A stretch of DNA of 64,000 nucleotides from Mesorhizobium sp. (GTDB lineage Bacteria > Pseudomonadota > Alphaproteobacteria > Rhizobiales > Rhizobiaceae): the NCBI RefSeq assembly GCF_023954305.1, contig NZ_JAMLIG010000003.1, forward strand, positions 124,001-188,000. Reading direction: 5' to 3'. The position numbers and the translations under genes were made by a program. Shown here piece after piece: positions 8,277-16,237 of this stretch. The notes beneath the pieces were generated by a model that saw nothing but the letters and a program-made list of their open reading frames with translations, had not been told where the DNA came from and did no database searches. Positions within the stretch are counted from its first letter, which is position 1. Each line of letters opens with the position of its first letter.

Positions 8277-9026
8277 ATGACCGAGTATCTGCTGCTGGCC
8301 GTTGCGGCCTTTCTCGCCGGCATGCTGAACACGGTGGCGGGCGGAGGCACGTTCCTGACCTTCCCCGCCCTCGTCTACACGGGCGTGCCGCTGGTAGCCG
8401 CCAATGCGACAAGCGCCGTCGCCGTCTTTCCGGGCTATCTCGGCGGGGCGGCGGGTTTTCGCGGGGAGATCCGGGCGTTCGACCGAGGGAGGCTACTGCG
8501 GGCCACGGCAGCCACGGCCGCAGGCGGTCTTGTCGGATCGCTGCTGCTTCTCGTGTCTTCCAACGAAGCCTTCGCGGTCGTGGTCCCGTTCCTTCTGGCG
8601 CTGGCCACGCTCGTGTTCGCGTTCGGCGATCGTCTCAGGAACCTGATGGAGACGCACGCCGCCGGACCGAGTGCCAACGGACACGTCGGGACGATCGTCG
8701 TCGCGGTCTACGGAGGCTACTTCAACGGTGGTCTCGGGATCGTGCTGCTCGCGCTGTTTTCGCTATGGGGAATGCGCGACCTCAATCAGATGAACGGGCT
8801 CAAGAACGGCCTGTCGTTCATGGTGTAGGCGATCTCGGTAGCGACCTTCGCGGCAGCCGGCCTGGTGGCCTGGCCGCAGGCAGTCGTGATGATGGCGGCC
8901 GCGACGATCGGCGGCTACCTCGGCGCACCTGTCGCAAGGGTCCTTCCGGCGTGGTTGATGAGGACCGGGGTCATCGCCGTCGGCGCCGCGATGAGCGCGG
9001 CGTTCTTCTGGAGGCTCCTGGCATGA
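8277..9026 (+). pseudogene. TauE/SafE sulfite-exporter family permease with in-frame TAG
   Basis: Reading from ATG 8277, a normal 249-codon TauE/SafE membrane protein is interrupted by one TAG at 8826-8828 (codon 184) between NGLKNGLSFMV and AISVATFAAAGLVAWPQAVV; the frame then continues to TGA at 9026. The first half has the family's duplicated motif (GMLNTVAGGGTFLTFPAL) and the second half the matching YFNGGLGIVLLALFSLWG, so both repeats were present. Without readthrough, the last two or so membrane segments are lost. TauE/SafE proteins export sulfite, sulfoacetate or related anions. There is no frameshift; the TAG is the only visible lesion. Confidence 0.78.
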
Positions 9027-9053
9027 ATGGGCTGACGGGACGTTCCCGGACGC

Positions 9054-9107
9054 GCGATCACGGGGCCCCGGCGCGGGGGACGCGATCACGGGGCCCCGGC
9101 TCGGGGG
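9054..9107. repeat. 28-base tandem repeat, two copies
   Basis: Two consecutive units begin GCGATCACGGGGCCCCGGC (9054-9081 and 9082-9107), differing at one position before the G-run. Each unit contains the GC-palindrome CGGGGCCCCG. They lie between the TauE stop and the small reverse gene and may act as a structured 3' region. Confidence 0.6.
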
Positions 9108-9145
9108 TAAGGCCGCATTCGCGCGGCCCTGCCCGTTCCGGAGCG

Positions 9146-9268
9146 CTAGCGCCGCTTCGCTCCAAGTCCGGGCTTGGCGATCGCCGACACTGTCGACGGA
9201 GCCTGAACCTGTTTCTCCTTGGGCTGCTTTGGCTTGCGGCCTTCGCGATTGCCTTTTCTGGTCGCCAT
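9146..9268 (-). CDS. Small basic hypothetical protein (40 aa)
   Basis: The reverse frame from ATG 9268 to TAG 9146 encodes MATRKGNREGRKPKQPKEKQ followed by VQAPSTVSAIAKPGLGAKRR, a very basic lysine/arginine-rich 40-residue protein. A GAAGGA ribosome site lies about 6 bases before the ATG. Similar short basic proteins occur widely in Rhizobiales without a known function. A nucleic-acid-associated role is plausible from charge alone. Confidence 0.6.
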   Translation of the reverse strand: MATRKGNREGRKPKQPKEKQVQAPSTVSAIAKPGLGAKRR

Positions 9269-9361
9269 TTCGGTTTCCTTCTTCCAATGCCCCATCGATC
9301 GGGCCGCGTGCGAGCGCGCCAGATGCCTGGATGGGAATGCTTCGAACTATGGAAAGGGCAG

Positions 9362-9393
9362 CCCTGGTCCTGGGCGATCGCCTCGGACCAGGG
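9362..9393. terminator. Perfect 9-bp hairpin
   Basis: CCCTGGTCC (9362-9370) and GGACCAGGG (9385-9393) form a perfect stem with a 14-base loop. No T-run follows on either strand, so it could be a weak terminator or an mRNA-stabilising structure. It lies about 94 bases upstream of the small reverse gene. Confidence 0.35.
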
Positions 9394-9808
9394 CTAGCGA
9401 CCTGCTTTGGGCCGCCCCCGGAAGGAAAGTCCGTATGACGGAATTCTATTCACGGAGTGCATCCTGGCAAATATAAATATAAAGTCAAACAGAATAAGAA
9501 CGGTCCAAACAGCGACGCAAGGCCGCACTTAAGCTTTACAGCTTGAAATATCCATCTGAAATGGTTACATCTTTTCCATGTTAAACTTAATGCAGAAGAA
9601 CAACTGGTTTGCTTCGATAGCGCCATCCCTGACCCGCTCCTAGCCGGGAGCGGCTCGAACGCACGCGTTCGCCGCCTCGGGGATCTCAAGACGACAATCA
9701 TGCACATCGCGATGGCGCACTCTCCCACGGGAACGCACAGACGCCATGCACGCCGCCTGCGCATCTTGCACGCGCGGCTCGATCAACATCGTGAATGGAG
9801 CGGCTATC
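9394..9808. other. Intergenic, AT-rich promoter-like stretch before the DUF1127 gene
   Basis: Bases about 9455-9610 are much richer in A and T than the rest of the window (for example AAATATAAATATAAAGTC near 9468). No coding frame is convincing. The stretch likely carries the promoter of the DUF1127 gene, or is a foreign insertion. Confidence 0.5.
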
Positions 9809-10093
9809 ATGTCCGAACTCAGCCAGTCTAGAACCCTTCCCGCATCAGGTCCGCGTCCTGGTTTTCGCGCGACGGTGGCAGGTCTCGTTTCCCGTGCCGT
9901 CGAGCGCTGGCATCGCAGCCAAGCCGCCGCCGCGCTTCATCGCCTTGACGACAGGCAGCTGGAAGACATCGGCATCTCGCGGAACGACATCCCTCACGTC
10001 GTGGCAGGTCTCGTCCCCTCGAACATCGAGACCTCGACACAGGATGCCCGGATCTCGGCGCATACCAGGCTCCTGAGGGCGGCACGAATGTAG
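9809..10093 (+). CDS. DUF1127 protein
   Basis: A 94-residue protein whose centre, VERWHRSQAAAALHRLDDRQ-LEDIGISRND, is the DUF1127 motif (helix, then LxxLDDRxLxDIGIxRxDI). This arginine-rich domain is found in many short alphaproteobacterial proteins and in some cases binds RNA and affects phosphate or carbon metabolism. ATG 9809 is chosen because DUF1127 proteins begin shortly before the motif; the frame itself opens at 9746. It carries longer flanks than the 45-50-residue minimal forms. A tiny membrane peptide follows 14 bases downstream. Confidence 0.8.
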   Translation: MSELSQSRTLPASGPRPGFRATVAGLVSRAVERWHRSQAAAALHRLDDRQLEDIGISRNDIPHVVAGLVPSNIETSTQDARISAHTRLLRAARM

Positions 10094-10107
10094 TGAAGGA
10101 GACCGAG

Positions 10108-10182
10108 ATGGATATGACGACGAGGACGATCGTGGCCGTTGGCCTCCTCAGCATGATGATCATCGCGTTCTTGGTGATCTGA
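10108..10182 (+). CDS. One-helix membrane peptide (24 aa)
   Basis: ATG 10108 follows a strong GAAGGAG site by 6 bases and opens a 24-codon frame, MDMTTRTIVAVGLLSMMIIA followed by FLVI and TGA. Almost the whole peptide is a single hydrophobic helix. The ribosome site and the position directly after the DUF1127 stop support translation, but there is no known family. Confidence 0.5.
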   Translation: MDMTTRTIVAVGLLSMMIIAFLVI

Positions 10183-10413
10183 AGGAAACAAACCTCCGGC
10201 GACGGCGCGCCGTCCCGGGAGGCAGGCAGGTAAAATATCGCCATGTGCACTGAAACTTTCATCAAGATTTCGAGGCTTGTCGGGACAGACCGAATCCTTC
10301 GCCGGAGCGGGCAGCCCCACCCTGAATCCCGCATGTAACGCCCTGCTCCGGCACTGCCCCCTACAATGCGGTTCATTCCCGCGGCGCCACCGCGCCGCAC
10401 GATGGAGCGTGAT

Positions 10414-11076
10414 ATGAGAGTATTCCGGTCGAAGCGCGTTTGCCTTTCCTGCAACCGATCCCTGCCGAGAGCGGCGTCCCGTTGCCCGTGGTGCATCGAT
10501 TCAATCGTTCGTGCCGGCGGCGTTGCTGGACCGGCCGATCCCCCACCGCGATCCGCGCGGGTACGACATGGCACCGAGGCTGTCATGAAGCTCAGCGAAC
10601 TTCTTGGGCAAGACGATTTCCTGCTGGGCGTGCCGTCGAGGGAAAAGCGTTCTGCGCTCGAGGCGGTCGCGTCCAGGCTCGGCCGCAGGACGGGGCGACC
10701 ACAGGGGGAGATCGTGAACGCGCTTCTCCGCCGCGAGCGTCTTGGGTCAACCGCGACAGGTGGCGGTCTCGCTATGCCGCATGCCGCGTTCGCAGGCATC
10801 TCGGTGCCTGCCGCTGTGATCGCGACGATGAAGCACCCGGTTACGTTCGACGCGCCAGACGACGGAGACGTCGACCTGCTGCTCGGCCTCCTGTGGCCGA
10901 GCGACGTGGGAGGTTTCCTTCTCACCCTGTCGCAATACAGCCGCCTTCTTCGCCGGCCTGGCTATCGAGAATGCCTACGCCAGGCGGTTTCGCCGGCCAA
11001 AGCCTGGGCCGGGATAGAAGCACTGGAGAGAGAATCCGGGCAGTCGCAGGCCATGTTCCCTCTCCCGGCGCGGTGA
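10414..11076 (+). CDS. Zinc-ribbon / PTS EIIA (PtsN-like) fusion
   Basis: From ATG 10414 (GGAG about 7 bases upstream) the 220-residue protein has two parts. Residues 10-27 form a CxxC-x10-CxxC zinc ribbon (CLSCNRSLPRAASRCPWC). From about residue 58 a PTS EIIA domain of the nitrogen-regulatory (PtsN) type follows (MKLSELLGQDDFLLGVPSRE, then GGGLAMPHAAFAGI with the phosphorylatable His at about residue 123). PtsN proteins are about 155 residues and have no zinc ribbon, and a start at 10585 would give just the EIIA part. The ribbon is in the same frame without a break, so a fusion is the simplest reading. No other PTS gene is nearby, so its phosphate donor must be encoded elsewhere. Confidence 0.75.
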   Translation: MRVFRSKRVCLSCNRSLPRAASRCPWCIDSIVRAGGVAGPADPPPRSARVRHGTEAVMKLSELLGQDDFLLGVPSREKRSALEAVASRLGRRTGRPQGEIVNALLRRERLGSTATGGGLAMPHAAFAGISVPAAVIATMKHPVTFDAPDDGDVDLLLGLLWPSDVGGFLLTLSQYSRLLRRPGYRECLRQAVSPAKAWAGIEALERESGQSQAMFPLPAR

Positions 11077-11089
11077 CCTGATGAGAGCA

Positions 11090-11125
11090 TCTGGACGCGC
11101 GCGCAGAGCGGATAGCGCGTCCAGA
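11090..11125. terminator. Bidirectional hairpin between convergent genes
   Basis: TCTGGACGCGC (11090-11100) and GCGCGTCCAGA (11115-11125) form a perfect 11-bp stem with a 14-base loop, placed between the EIIA gene (ends 11076, plus) and the XRE-like gene (ends 11130, minus). Position and strength fit a shared terminator, although no T-run is present. Confidence 0.6.
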
Positions 11126-11129
11126 CGGA

Positions 11130-11429
11130 TCAGGGCACACGATCGTTCGCGACAATCCCTCCTTCACCTTCCATGCGAGCGATCCGCTTTGCTTCCGATT
11201 CCGTGAACTTGCGCCGCACCCCGATGCCGCCGCCGTTCTCCTCGATGAATAAGGCACCGAGTTCTTCCAGGGCTACCTGGAGCGCCTCTATGGCCTTGTC
11301 GTCCGGCTTGTCGAGCTTGCGTTCGAAGTCATGGATCACGGCTTCATCGATGCCGGACCGGATGCTGAGCTTCCCGCGGATGATCTCAACGAGCGCTCTT
11401 GCCGCCCGACACTACGACCCAGTTATCAT
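11130..11429 (-). pseudogene. XRE-like DNA-binding protein fragment with in-frame TAG at codon 6
   Basis: ATG 11429 follows a strong AAGGAGG site. The frame reads MITGS, then TAG at 11414-11412, then CRAARALVEIIRGKLSIRSG, IDEAVIHDFERKLDKPDDKA and ALFIEENGGGIGVRRKF to TGA 11130. This is the small helix-turn-helix family that usually starts MITGxQxRAARAL, with the IEENGGGxGVR C-terminus, so the TAG stands where the family usually has a Gln codon (CAG to TAG is a single change). Everything else is intact (99 codons). It sits 11 bases after the remnant of a glutamate dehydrogenase-like gene. Confidence 0.65.
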
Positions 11430-11439
11430 GCTGCCCTCC

Positions 11440-11867
11440 TTAGGTCGTCGTGGCCGCCAGTGTTCTCCCCGCGCCCCCTTGTTGCAAGGGCGGCGCGAGG
11501 TCGGCATCAACGTGCAGTCCAGCCGCGGAGAAGACGGCTCCCTCGGAATCCGAGACAGCGACGATCTTGTGGCCGTCCGCTGCAAGCAGGCGCGCGATGT
11601 GCTGCCCGGCATTGCCGAAGCCCTGTCGGCGGTCGTGTCAGGATGGGAGCGGATGCCGCCCTTCGTCGGTCCGCGCGTGTCATCGTAGCGGCATCGCCAA
11701 GCAAGGAACGACTTCCGCGATCCGTCATCCATGCGGATCATGAGCCTCACCTTGGTCGTCTCACGGGCATATTTCAGCTTCTCGATGACGTCCGGATCGA
11801 TGTTCAGGTGAGCGACGGCATCGTCCAGGCGGACCAAGGCGTCATCGAGCAGGGAATCGGTCATCAT
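11440..11867 (-). pseudogene. Glu/Leu/Phe/Val dehydrogenase remnant with internal deletion
   Basis: The start, MMTDSLLDDALVRLDDAVAH followed by LNIDPDVIEKLKYARETTKV and RYDDTRGPTKGGIRSHPD, is the N-terminus of an NAD(P)-dependent glutamate-dehydrogenase-family enzyme, including the TKGGIR substrate-binding motif. The frame then shifts directly to QGFGNAGQHIARLLAADGHK followed by IVAVSDSEGAVFSAAGLHV, the start of the nucleotide-binding domain. The roughly 130 residues normally in between, with the catalytic Lys and Asp, are missing, and the C-terminus ends early at TAA 11440. The product cannot be active. Confidence 0.75.
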
Positions 11868-11925
11868 GTCTCCATCTTTGGTGGATGAGTTGTCTCTTCA
11901 GGTGTGTCGTCGTGCGACATGCGGG

Positions 11926-13041
11926 TCAGGCCGCGAGCGTTGCCTGACGGCGATAGTTGCGGCTGAAACGGCGGCCGAGCCGGGTGAGGATCTCATAGCC
12001 GATAGTGCCTGCGGCACGGGAGACGTCGTCCACGGTCTGTTCACGACAGATGAGACTCACGAACTCGCCTTCGCGTGGGGCCTCGGCGCAGTCGGTCGCG
12101 TCGACGACGATACTGTCCATCGATACGCGCCCCGCGAAGGGAAGCGGTTGTCCCTTGTAGAAGGCGGACATGTTCGCGGCACGTGGCCAGCCGTCCGCGT
12201 AGCCGAGCGAGAGCGTCGCGAGGCGGGTTTGCCTCTCCACCGTAAGTGCGTGGCCATAGCCGACGCTGGTCCCGGCTGGCACCTCGCGAATCTGAAGCAC
12301 GCGCGCCGAAAGCGTCACGACCTGACTGAAGGAGTTCGGGCCTCGTTGGACCGGGTTGATCCCGTAGAGCGCCGCCCCCGGCCGAACCAGGTCGAAGTGG
12401 AATCCCGGCCCCAGGAGAATTCCGGCGGAGTTCGCGAGCGAAGATGCGGCCCGTTTCGGCAGCACTGTTCGCAGCTTGGCGAACGCGTGCTGCTGCCTTC
12501 GGTTGGCAAGGTGCGCCGGCTCGTCGGCACAGGCGAGATGGCTCATGACCAGCTCGACGGAGAGGCCGCCAAGGAGCATCGGCTCTCCCGCCAGCAGGGC
12601 TACGTCGCCGGGCGACACGCCGAGGCGCGCCATGCCCGTGTCGAGATGGAGGGCGACAGGCATGCTGCGTCCCTTCTCCCGGGCAAGCCCGCGCCAGGCA
12701 GCGAGTTCGCCAGTTGTATTGACGACCGGGATCAGGACCGAGTTGAGGAACTCGCCCTCAGTGCCCGCAGGGGTGCCGTTCAGGACGAAGACGCGGGAAC
12801 TGAAGCCGATCGCGCTGCGCAGCTCAAGTCCTTCCTCGAGATGGGCGACGAAGAAGGTCCTGCAGCCGGCCGCCTGAAGCGCCGGGCCGACTTGGGCCGC
12901 GCCGAGGCCGTAGGCGTCCGCCTTAACCACGGCAGCGCATTCGGCCCGTCCTGACATCTTGGACAGCAGCCGCCAGTTCGAGATGAGGGCTTCGAGATCG
13001 ACGGTGAGAATCGCGCCCGCCCGCATTGCAGCGGCGGTCAT
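11926..13041 (-). CDS. alr: Alanine racemase
   Basis: A 371-residue PLP enzyme of fold type III. The PLP-lysine motif is near the N-terminus (AAVVKADAYGLGAAQVGPAL), the middle has HLDTGMARLGVSP, and the C-terminal beta domain carries the catalytic Tyr region (VGYGHALTVE) and MDSIVVDATD. It interconverts L- and D-alanine. Its start ATG (13041) overlaps the dadA stop, so the two are one transcriptional unit. The pair dadA-alr (dadX type) is the classic alanine catabolic operon, where the racemase makes D-Ala for DadA to oxidise. Here the racemase is probably the catabolic isozyme. Confidence 0.93.
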   Translation of the reverse strand: MTAAAMRAGAILTVDLEALISNWRLLSKMSGRAECAAVVKADAYGLGAAQVGPALQAAGCRTFFVAHLEEGLELRSAIGFSSRVFVLNGTPAGTEGEFLNSVLIPVVNTTGELAAWRGLAREKGRSMPVALHLDTGMARLGVSPGDVALLAGEPMLLGGLSVELVMSHLACADEPAHLANRRQQHAFAKLRTVLPKRAASSLANSAGILLGPGFHFDLVRPGAALYGINPVQRGPNSFSQVVTLSARVLQIREVPAGTSVGYGHALTVERQTRLATLSLGYADGWPRAANMSAFYKGQPLPFAGRVSMDSIVVDATDCAEAPREGEFVSLICREQTVDDVSRAAGTIGYEILTRLGRRFSRNYRRQATLAA

Positions 13042-14291
13042 GATCGGTACCGTCCCGGACCGAGGTCGGTCACGTCGATCTCGGGAATCCTTCCGGACAC
13101 GATGTCGGCGAGGATTCGTCCGGAACCGCAGGCCATCGTCCATCCGAGGGTGCCATGTCCGGTATTGACGAAAAGGCCCGGCACGGAGGTGGCGCCGACG
13201 ATTGGCGGGCCGTCCGGCGTCATGGGCCTGAGGCCGCACCAGTAGGAGGCTTCACTGGCGAGCCCTGCTCCTGGGAACAGGTCCATGACCGAATGTTCGA
13301 GCGGCGCGCGGCGAGAGCGTGAGAGGGAAAGGTCGAAGCCAGAAATCTCGGCGGTGCCGCCCACGCGGACGCGGGTGCCTAACCGCGTGATGGCGATCTT
13401 GTAGGTCTCGTCCATCACCGTCGACACAGGCGCGGCAGCCTCGTCCGCGATCGGGAACGTCAGCGAATAGCCTTTGACCGGGTAGACCGGAATACGGATG
13501 CCGACGGGCTCCAGCAGGCGTGGCGAATAGCTCCCCGCCGCGATGACGACCGCATCGGCGGGGAACAACTCGTGCGCTGTTCGGACTGCCGAAACCTTGC
13601 CTCGTTCCTGAACGAGGCCGTCGACTGCAACACCATACCGGAAGTCGACAGCGGCGGACGCGAGCGCCGCCAGCTTCTCCGTGAAAACGCGGCAGTCTCC
13701 TGTCTCGTCGTCAGGAAGCCGGAGGCCGCCGACGATCTTGTGGCTCACGCGCTCGAGCGCGGGTTCCGCGGCGACGCAGCCGGAGGCAGCAAGGACCGTG
13801 TATTCGACTCCGAACTGCTTCAGGACATCGATGTCGCTGACGATCCCGTCGAGCTGCTTCTGCGTGCGAAAGAGCTGCAGGGTGCCAAGTGACCGTTCGT
13901 CGTATTCGATGCCGGTCGTCGTTCTCAGCTCGCGAAGGCAGTCGCGGCTGTATTCCGCGATGGGCACCATGCGTGCCTTGTTCACCGCGTATCGCTGCGA
14001 GGTGCAGTTCGACAGCATCTTCAGGATCCAAGACCACATCGCGGGATCGAGACGTGGGCGGATCGCCAGCGGCCCGTGTTTCATCAGGAGCCACTTCATC
14101 GCCTTCAGCGGCACCCCGGGGCCTGCCCAGGGAGATGAGTAGCCGGGGGATACTTCCCCCGCGTTGGCGAAACTTGTTTCGAGCGCCGGACCGGGCTGGC
14201 GGTCCAGCACGGTGACCTCATGGCCAGCGCGAGCCAGGTACCACGCCGAGGTCACACCGATGACCCCGCCTCCTACGATAACGACCCTCAT
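13038..14291 (-). CDS. dadA: D-amino acid dehydrogenase small subunit
   Basis: A 417-residue FAD-dependent oxidoreductase. The N-terminal dinucleotide-binding motif MRVVIVGGGVIGVTSAWYLA is followed by ETSFANAGEVSPGYSSPWAG, characteristic of DadA, and the C-terminus has GLRPMTPDGPPIVGATSVPG and NTGHGTLGWTMACGSGRILA. It deaminates D-alanine and other D-amino acids to keto acids, donating electrons to the respiratory chain. I chose ATG 14291 since the beta-alpha-beta fold must begin there; a start at 14369 would add 26 non-homologous residues. No Lrp gene is adjacent. Confidence 0.93.
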   Translation of the reverse strand: MRVVIVGGGVIGVTSAWYLARAGHEVTVLDRQPGPALETSFANAGEVSPGYSSPWAGPGVPLKAMKWLLMKHGPLAIRPRLDPAMWSWILKMLSNCTSQRYAVNKARMVPIAEYSRDCLRELRTTTGIEYDERSLGTLQLFRTQKQLDGIVSDIDVLKQFGVEYTVLAASGCVAAEPALERVSHKIVGGLRLPDDETGDCRVFTEKLAALASAAVDFRYGVAVDGLVQERGKVSAVRTAHELFPADAVVIAAGSYSPRLLEPVGIRIPVYPVKGYSLTFPIADEAAAPVSTVMDETYKIAITRLGTRVRVGGTAEISGFDLSLSRSRRAPLEHSVMDLFPGAGLASEASYWCGLRPMTPDGPPIVGATSVPGLFVNTGHGTLGWTMACGSGRILADIVSGRIPEIDVTDLGPGRYRS

Positions 14292-14663
14292 ATCCGCCTC
14301 CCGCGGACAACGAGAATGAATGCCGCGCCTGGGCGACCATAGATTTCGTCTGTCATGATGCATCTCCACCGGGCCAGCGGTGGCGGACCCGGAAATCAGA
14401 ACCGAATTTTAGGCTTGGTTGGATTTCCGGCCCCCGGTCGACGGCCTCGCGGCCGCGCCAGGGCTAGATGCATGCGATGAGGCAGCCGGCGTGGTTGAGG
14501 AACCGCCCGCGGAAACTTTCGATAATGTGGCCTTCAGGATGCGACAGCAATTGGAGACGCTCTTTTCTATACGCCGTTGATAACCGTTCCGGGGCAGTTT
14601 GCAAAGTCGCATGGCTTTGCCCAGCGTGCAGCCCTCCGGATCGCGGAGAAATGCGTGACGTGG
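14292..14663. other. Intergenic region upstream of dadA
   Basis: About 370 bases between the CBS-domain gene and dadA. It must contain the dadA-alr promoter, but I see no clear operator, RNA gene or conserved small frame. Confidence 0.5.
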
Positions 14664-15359
14664 CTAGAGGGCGTAGGCGGGGAAATCGATCGCCAGCCGA
14701 TGATCTTCGACGCCACGGACCCCGGCGAGGTTCTCCGCCAGGATTCGAGAAGCGCGCCGTTCCTCTTCCGAGTTTACGGTCCCCCAGAAAGAGACAAAGC
14801 CGTCGCGCACTTCGACGCCGATCTGAGTTGCGCTTGCCCAGGGCTGAAGCCCGAGCTCCTCCAGCACCCGTGTTCGTATGCCCTCGTCGCTCAGATGCGC
14901 ATCCGTCTCCTCCGGCTTCGTGCCTGCGATCGCCTTGACGAGATCCGCCCTGCTGACGATGCCGACCACTGCGCCGCCCCTAATCACAGGAACCCGCTTG
15001 ATCCGGGCGCGGTCCATGAGCACCGCTATCTGTTCGACTGACGTTTTCTCCTCCACCGATCGGACGGTGCGGGTCATCAGGTCTGCGACGTGTGGGGAGT
15101 GGAACCGGGCGTATTCCTTGGCCGTAGTCGACGGGTCCCGGAAAAGAGTGAGCCACCAGGAGCGCCTTCGTTCCGCGGTTCCTATCTCGGCGCGATGAAC
15201 GAGATCCCCCTCGCTGATAATCCCCACGAGCAGGCCGTCGTCGACCACCGGGACGGCGCTGATGCGGTGACGGACCATCTGGGCCGCAGCCTCTGAAATC
15301 GTGCTGTCTGATCGAACGGTGACGACCTTGCGGGTCATGATGTCTTGCGCGAGCAGCAT
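14664..15359 (-). CDS. CBS-pair and BON domain protein
   Basis: A 231-residue soluble protein. It has two CBS domains (residues about 5-60, DIMTRKVVTVRSDSTISEAA; about 95-150, VADLMTRTVRSVEEKTSVEQ and VPVIRGGAVVGIVSRADLVK) and a C-terminal BON domain (about 160-228, DEGIRTRVLEELGLQPWASA and VRDGFVSFWGTVNSEEERRA). CBS pairs sense adenine nucleotides, and BON domains often bind phospholipid or partner proteins. The ATG at 15359 is fixed by a perfect AAGGAGG site 7 bases upstream. Such proteins are common in stress and microaerobic gene sets of Rhizobiales. It is probably transcribed alone. Confidence 0.85.
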   Translation of the reverse strand: MLLAQDIMTRKVVTVRSDSTISEAAAQMVRHRISAVPVVDDGLLVGIISEGDLVHRAEIGTAERRRSWWLTLFRDPSTTAKEYARFHSPHVADLMTRTVRSVEEKTSVEQIAVLMDRARIKRVPVIRGGAVVGIVSRADLVKAIAGTKPEETDAHLSDEGIRTRVLEELGLQPWASATQIGVEVRDGFVSFWGTVNSEEERRASRILAENLAGVRGVEDHRLAIDFPAYAL

Positions 15360-15615
15360 GTCGACGCCTCCTTGTTTGAGGGCGACCACATGCACGGGCC
15401 TCGACCCTCGCTCGCATCGTCGCGCCTCGGTCGTCATCAATCAAACGAATAGAAATGCAGCCTGAATCCGCATTCCTTGCACTGTCCGCATCAAGCTTTC
15501 GCGTTGAGTGTCATGGTCCGAGCACAGTGCGCCTGGCTCCAGAGGCCGCTGTAATGTTGGCTAGGAGGCAAGGGCAGGCTCTTTGCCCTGCCGTGGTATT
15601 GAGCCTACGCTCTCA

Positions 15616-16227
15616 TCAGTCTTGGCAAGTGGCCACAAGGATCCAGTTGACGTCACCGCTCCCCAACTGGCGCGCGAAGGTCCATACCTCGTCCGTCCCC
15701 TTCACGGCGGAGGGTTCCCCGCTCACCACGACGCCCGTCGCCGACAGAACCGCGCTCACGATTTCGGCCCGAAAGCGCACGGCTATCTCGGCTTGATTGC
15801 CGTCCACTGCCACGAACTCGATTTCGGAAGAAGCTAGGCCGACGTAAGCGAAAACGAGCGCTTCGCCTCGTTGGACATGAGCCGTCCTGACATCGGAAAA
15901 GGCCTTATGTACCTCCGCTGAGATCAGCGGCCGGAGGGCCTCAAGATCGGCGTTGGCATACAGGTTCATAATCTCTTCGTAAGCTCGTGCCGCACCCGCA
16001 AGGAACGTCTGCAGGTCGAAGGCGGGATCGACAGCGCGCAGGGCTTCGAAGCGGGGATCGGGTCGATCGTGTCGATCGAGTTGAGCCCCAGACGCAGGGA
16101 CCTGCTGCTGCGCCTTTTGCGATTTGTCGCGCGACAGGCGTCGATCGAGCGCGGAAACCACTGCCCACCAGAATGACAGGAGGATTATCGCTGGAAGGTT
16201 GGCGACGAGTTCGCTGGATTCGTTCAT
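15616..16227 (-). CDS. Tim44/TimA-like membrane protein
   Basis: A 203-residue protein with one N-terminal membrane segment (LPAIILLSFWWAVVSAL), a linker, and a C-terminal Tim44-like domain (AFDLQTFLAGAARAYEEIMN, LYANADLEALRPLISAEVHK, then a beta-sheet core ending VNWILVATCQD). Bacterial Tim44-like proteins are inner-membrane anchored and of poorly known function; in Alphaproteobacteria they are related to the mitochondrial import motor subunit. It begins 10 bases after the end of the cytochrome oxidase gene and probably was co-transcribed with it. Confidence 0.75.
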   Translation of the reverse strand: MNESSELVANLPAIILLSFWWAVVSALDRRLSRDKSQKAQQQVPASGAQLDRHDRPDPRFEALRAVDPAFDLQTFLAGAARAYEEIMNLYANADLEALRPLISAEVHKAFSDVRTAHVQRGEALVFAYVGLASSEIEFVAVDGNQAEIAVRFRAEIVSAVLSATGVVVSGEPSAVKGTDEVWTFARQLGSGDVNWILVATCQD

Positions 16228-16237
16228 GACCGTGTTC

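Noticed and set aside
9450..9764. Reverse 104-codon frame in the AT-rich gap
   Set aside because: No ribosome site, no family motif, and it crosses a likely promoter region.
10243..10338. Possible 31-residue peptide before the zinc-ribbon/EIIA gene
   Set aside because: The ribosome site is weak and the sequence has no hydrophobic or conserved feature.
5019..11429. Genetic-code change with TAG as a sense codon
   Set aside because: TAG is the natural stop of several intact genes in the window (for example near 10091, 43121 and 54795), so reassignment is very unlikely; the stops are reported as nonsense lesions or possible suppression.
11866..12954. Plus-strand 362-codon frame opposite alr
   Set aside because: It is complementary to the alanine racemase gene and has no recognisable domain.
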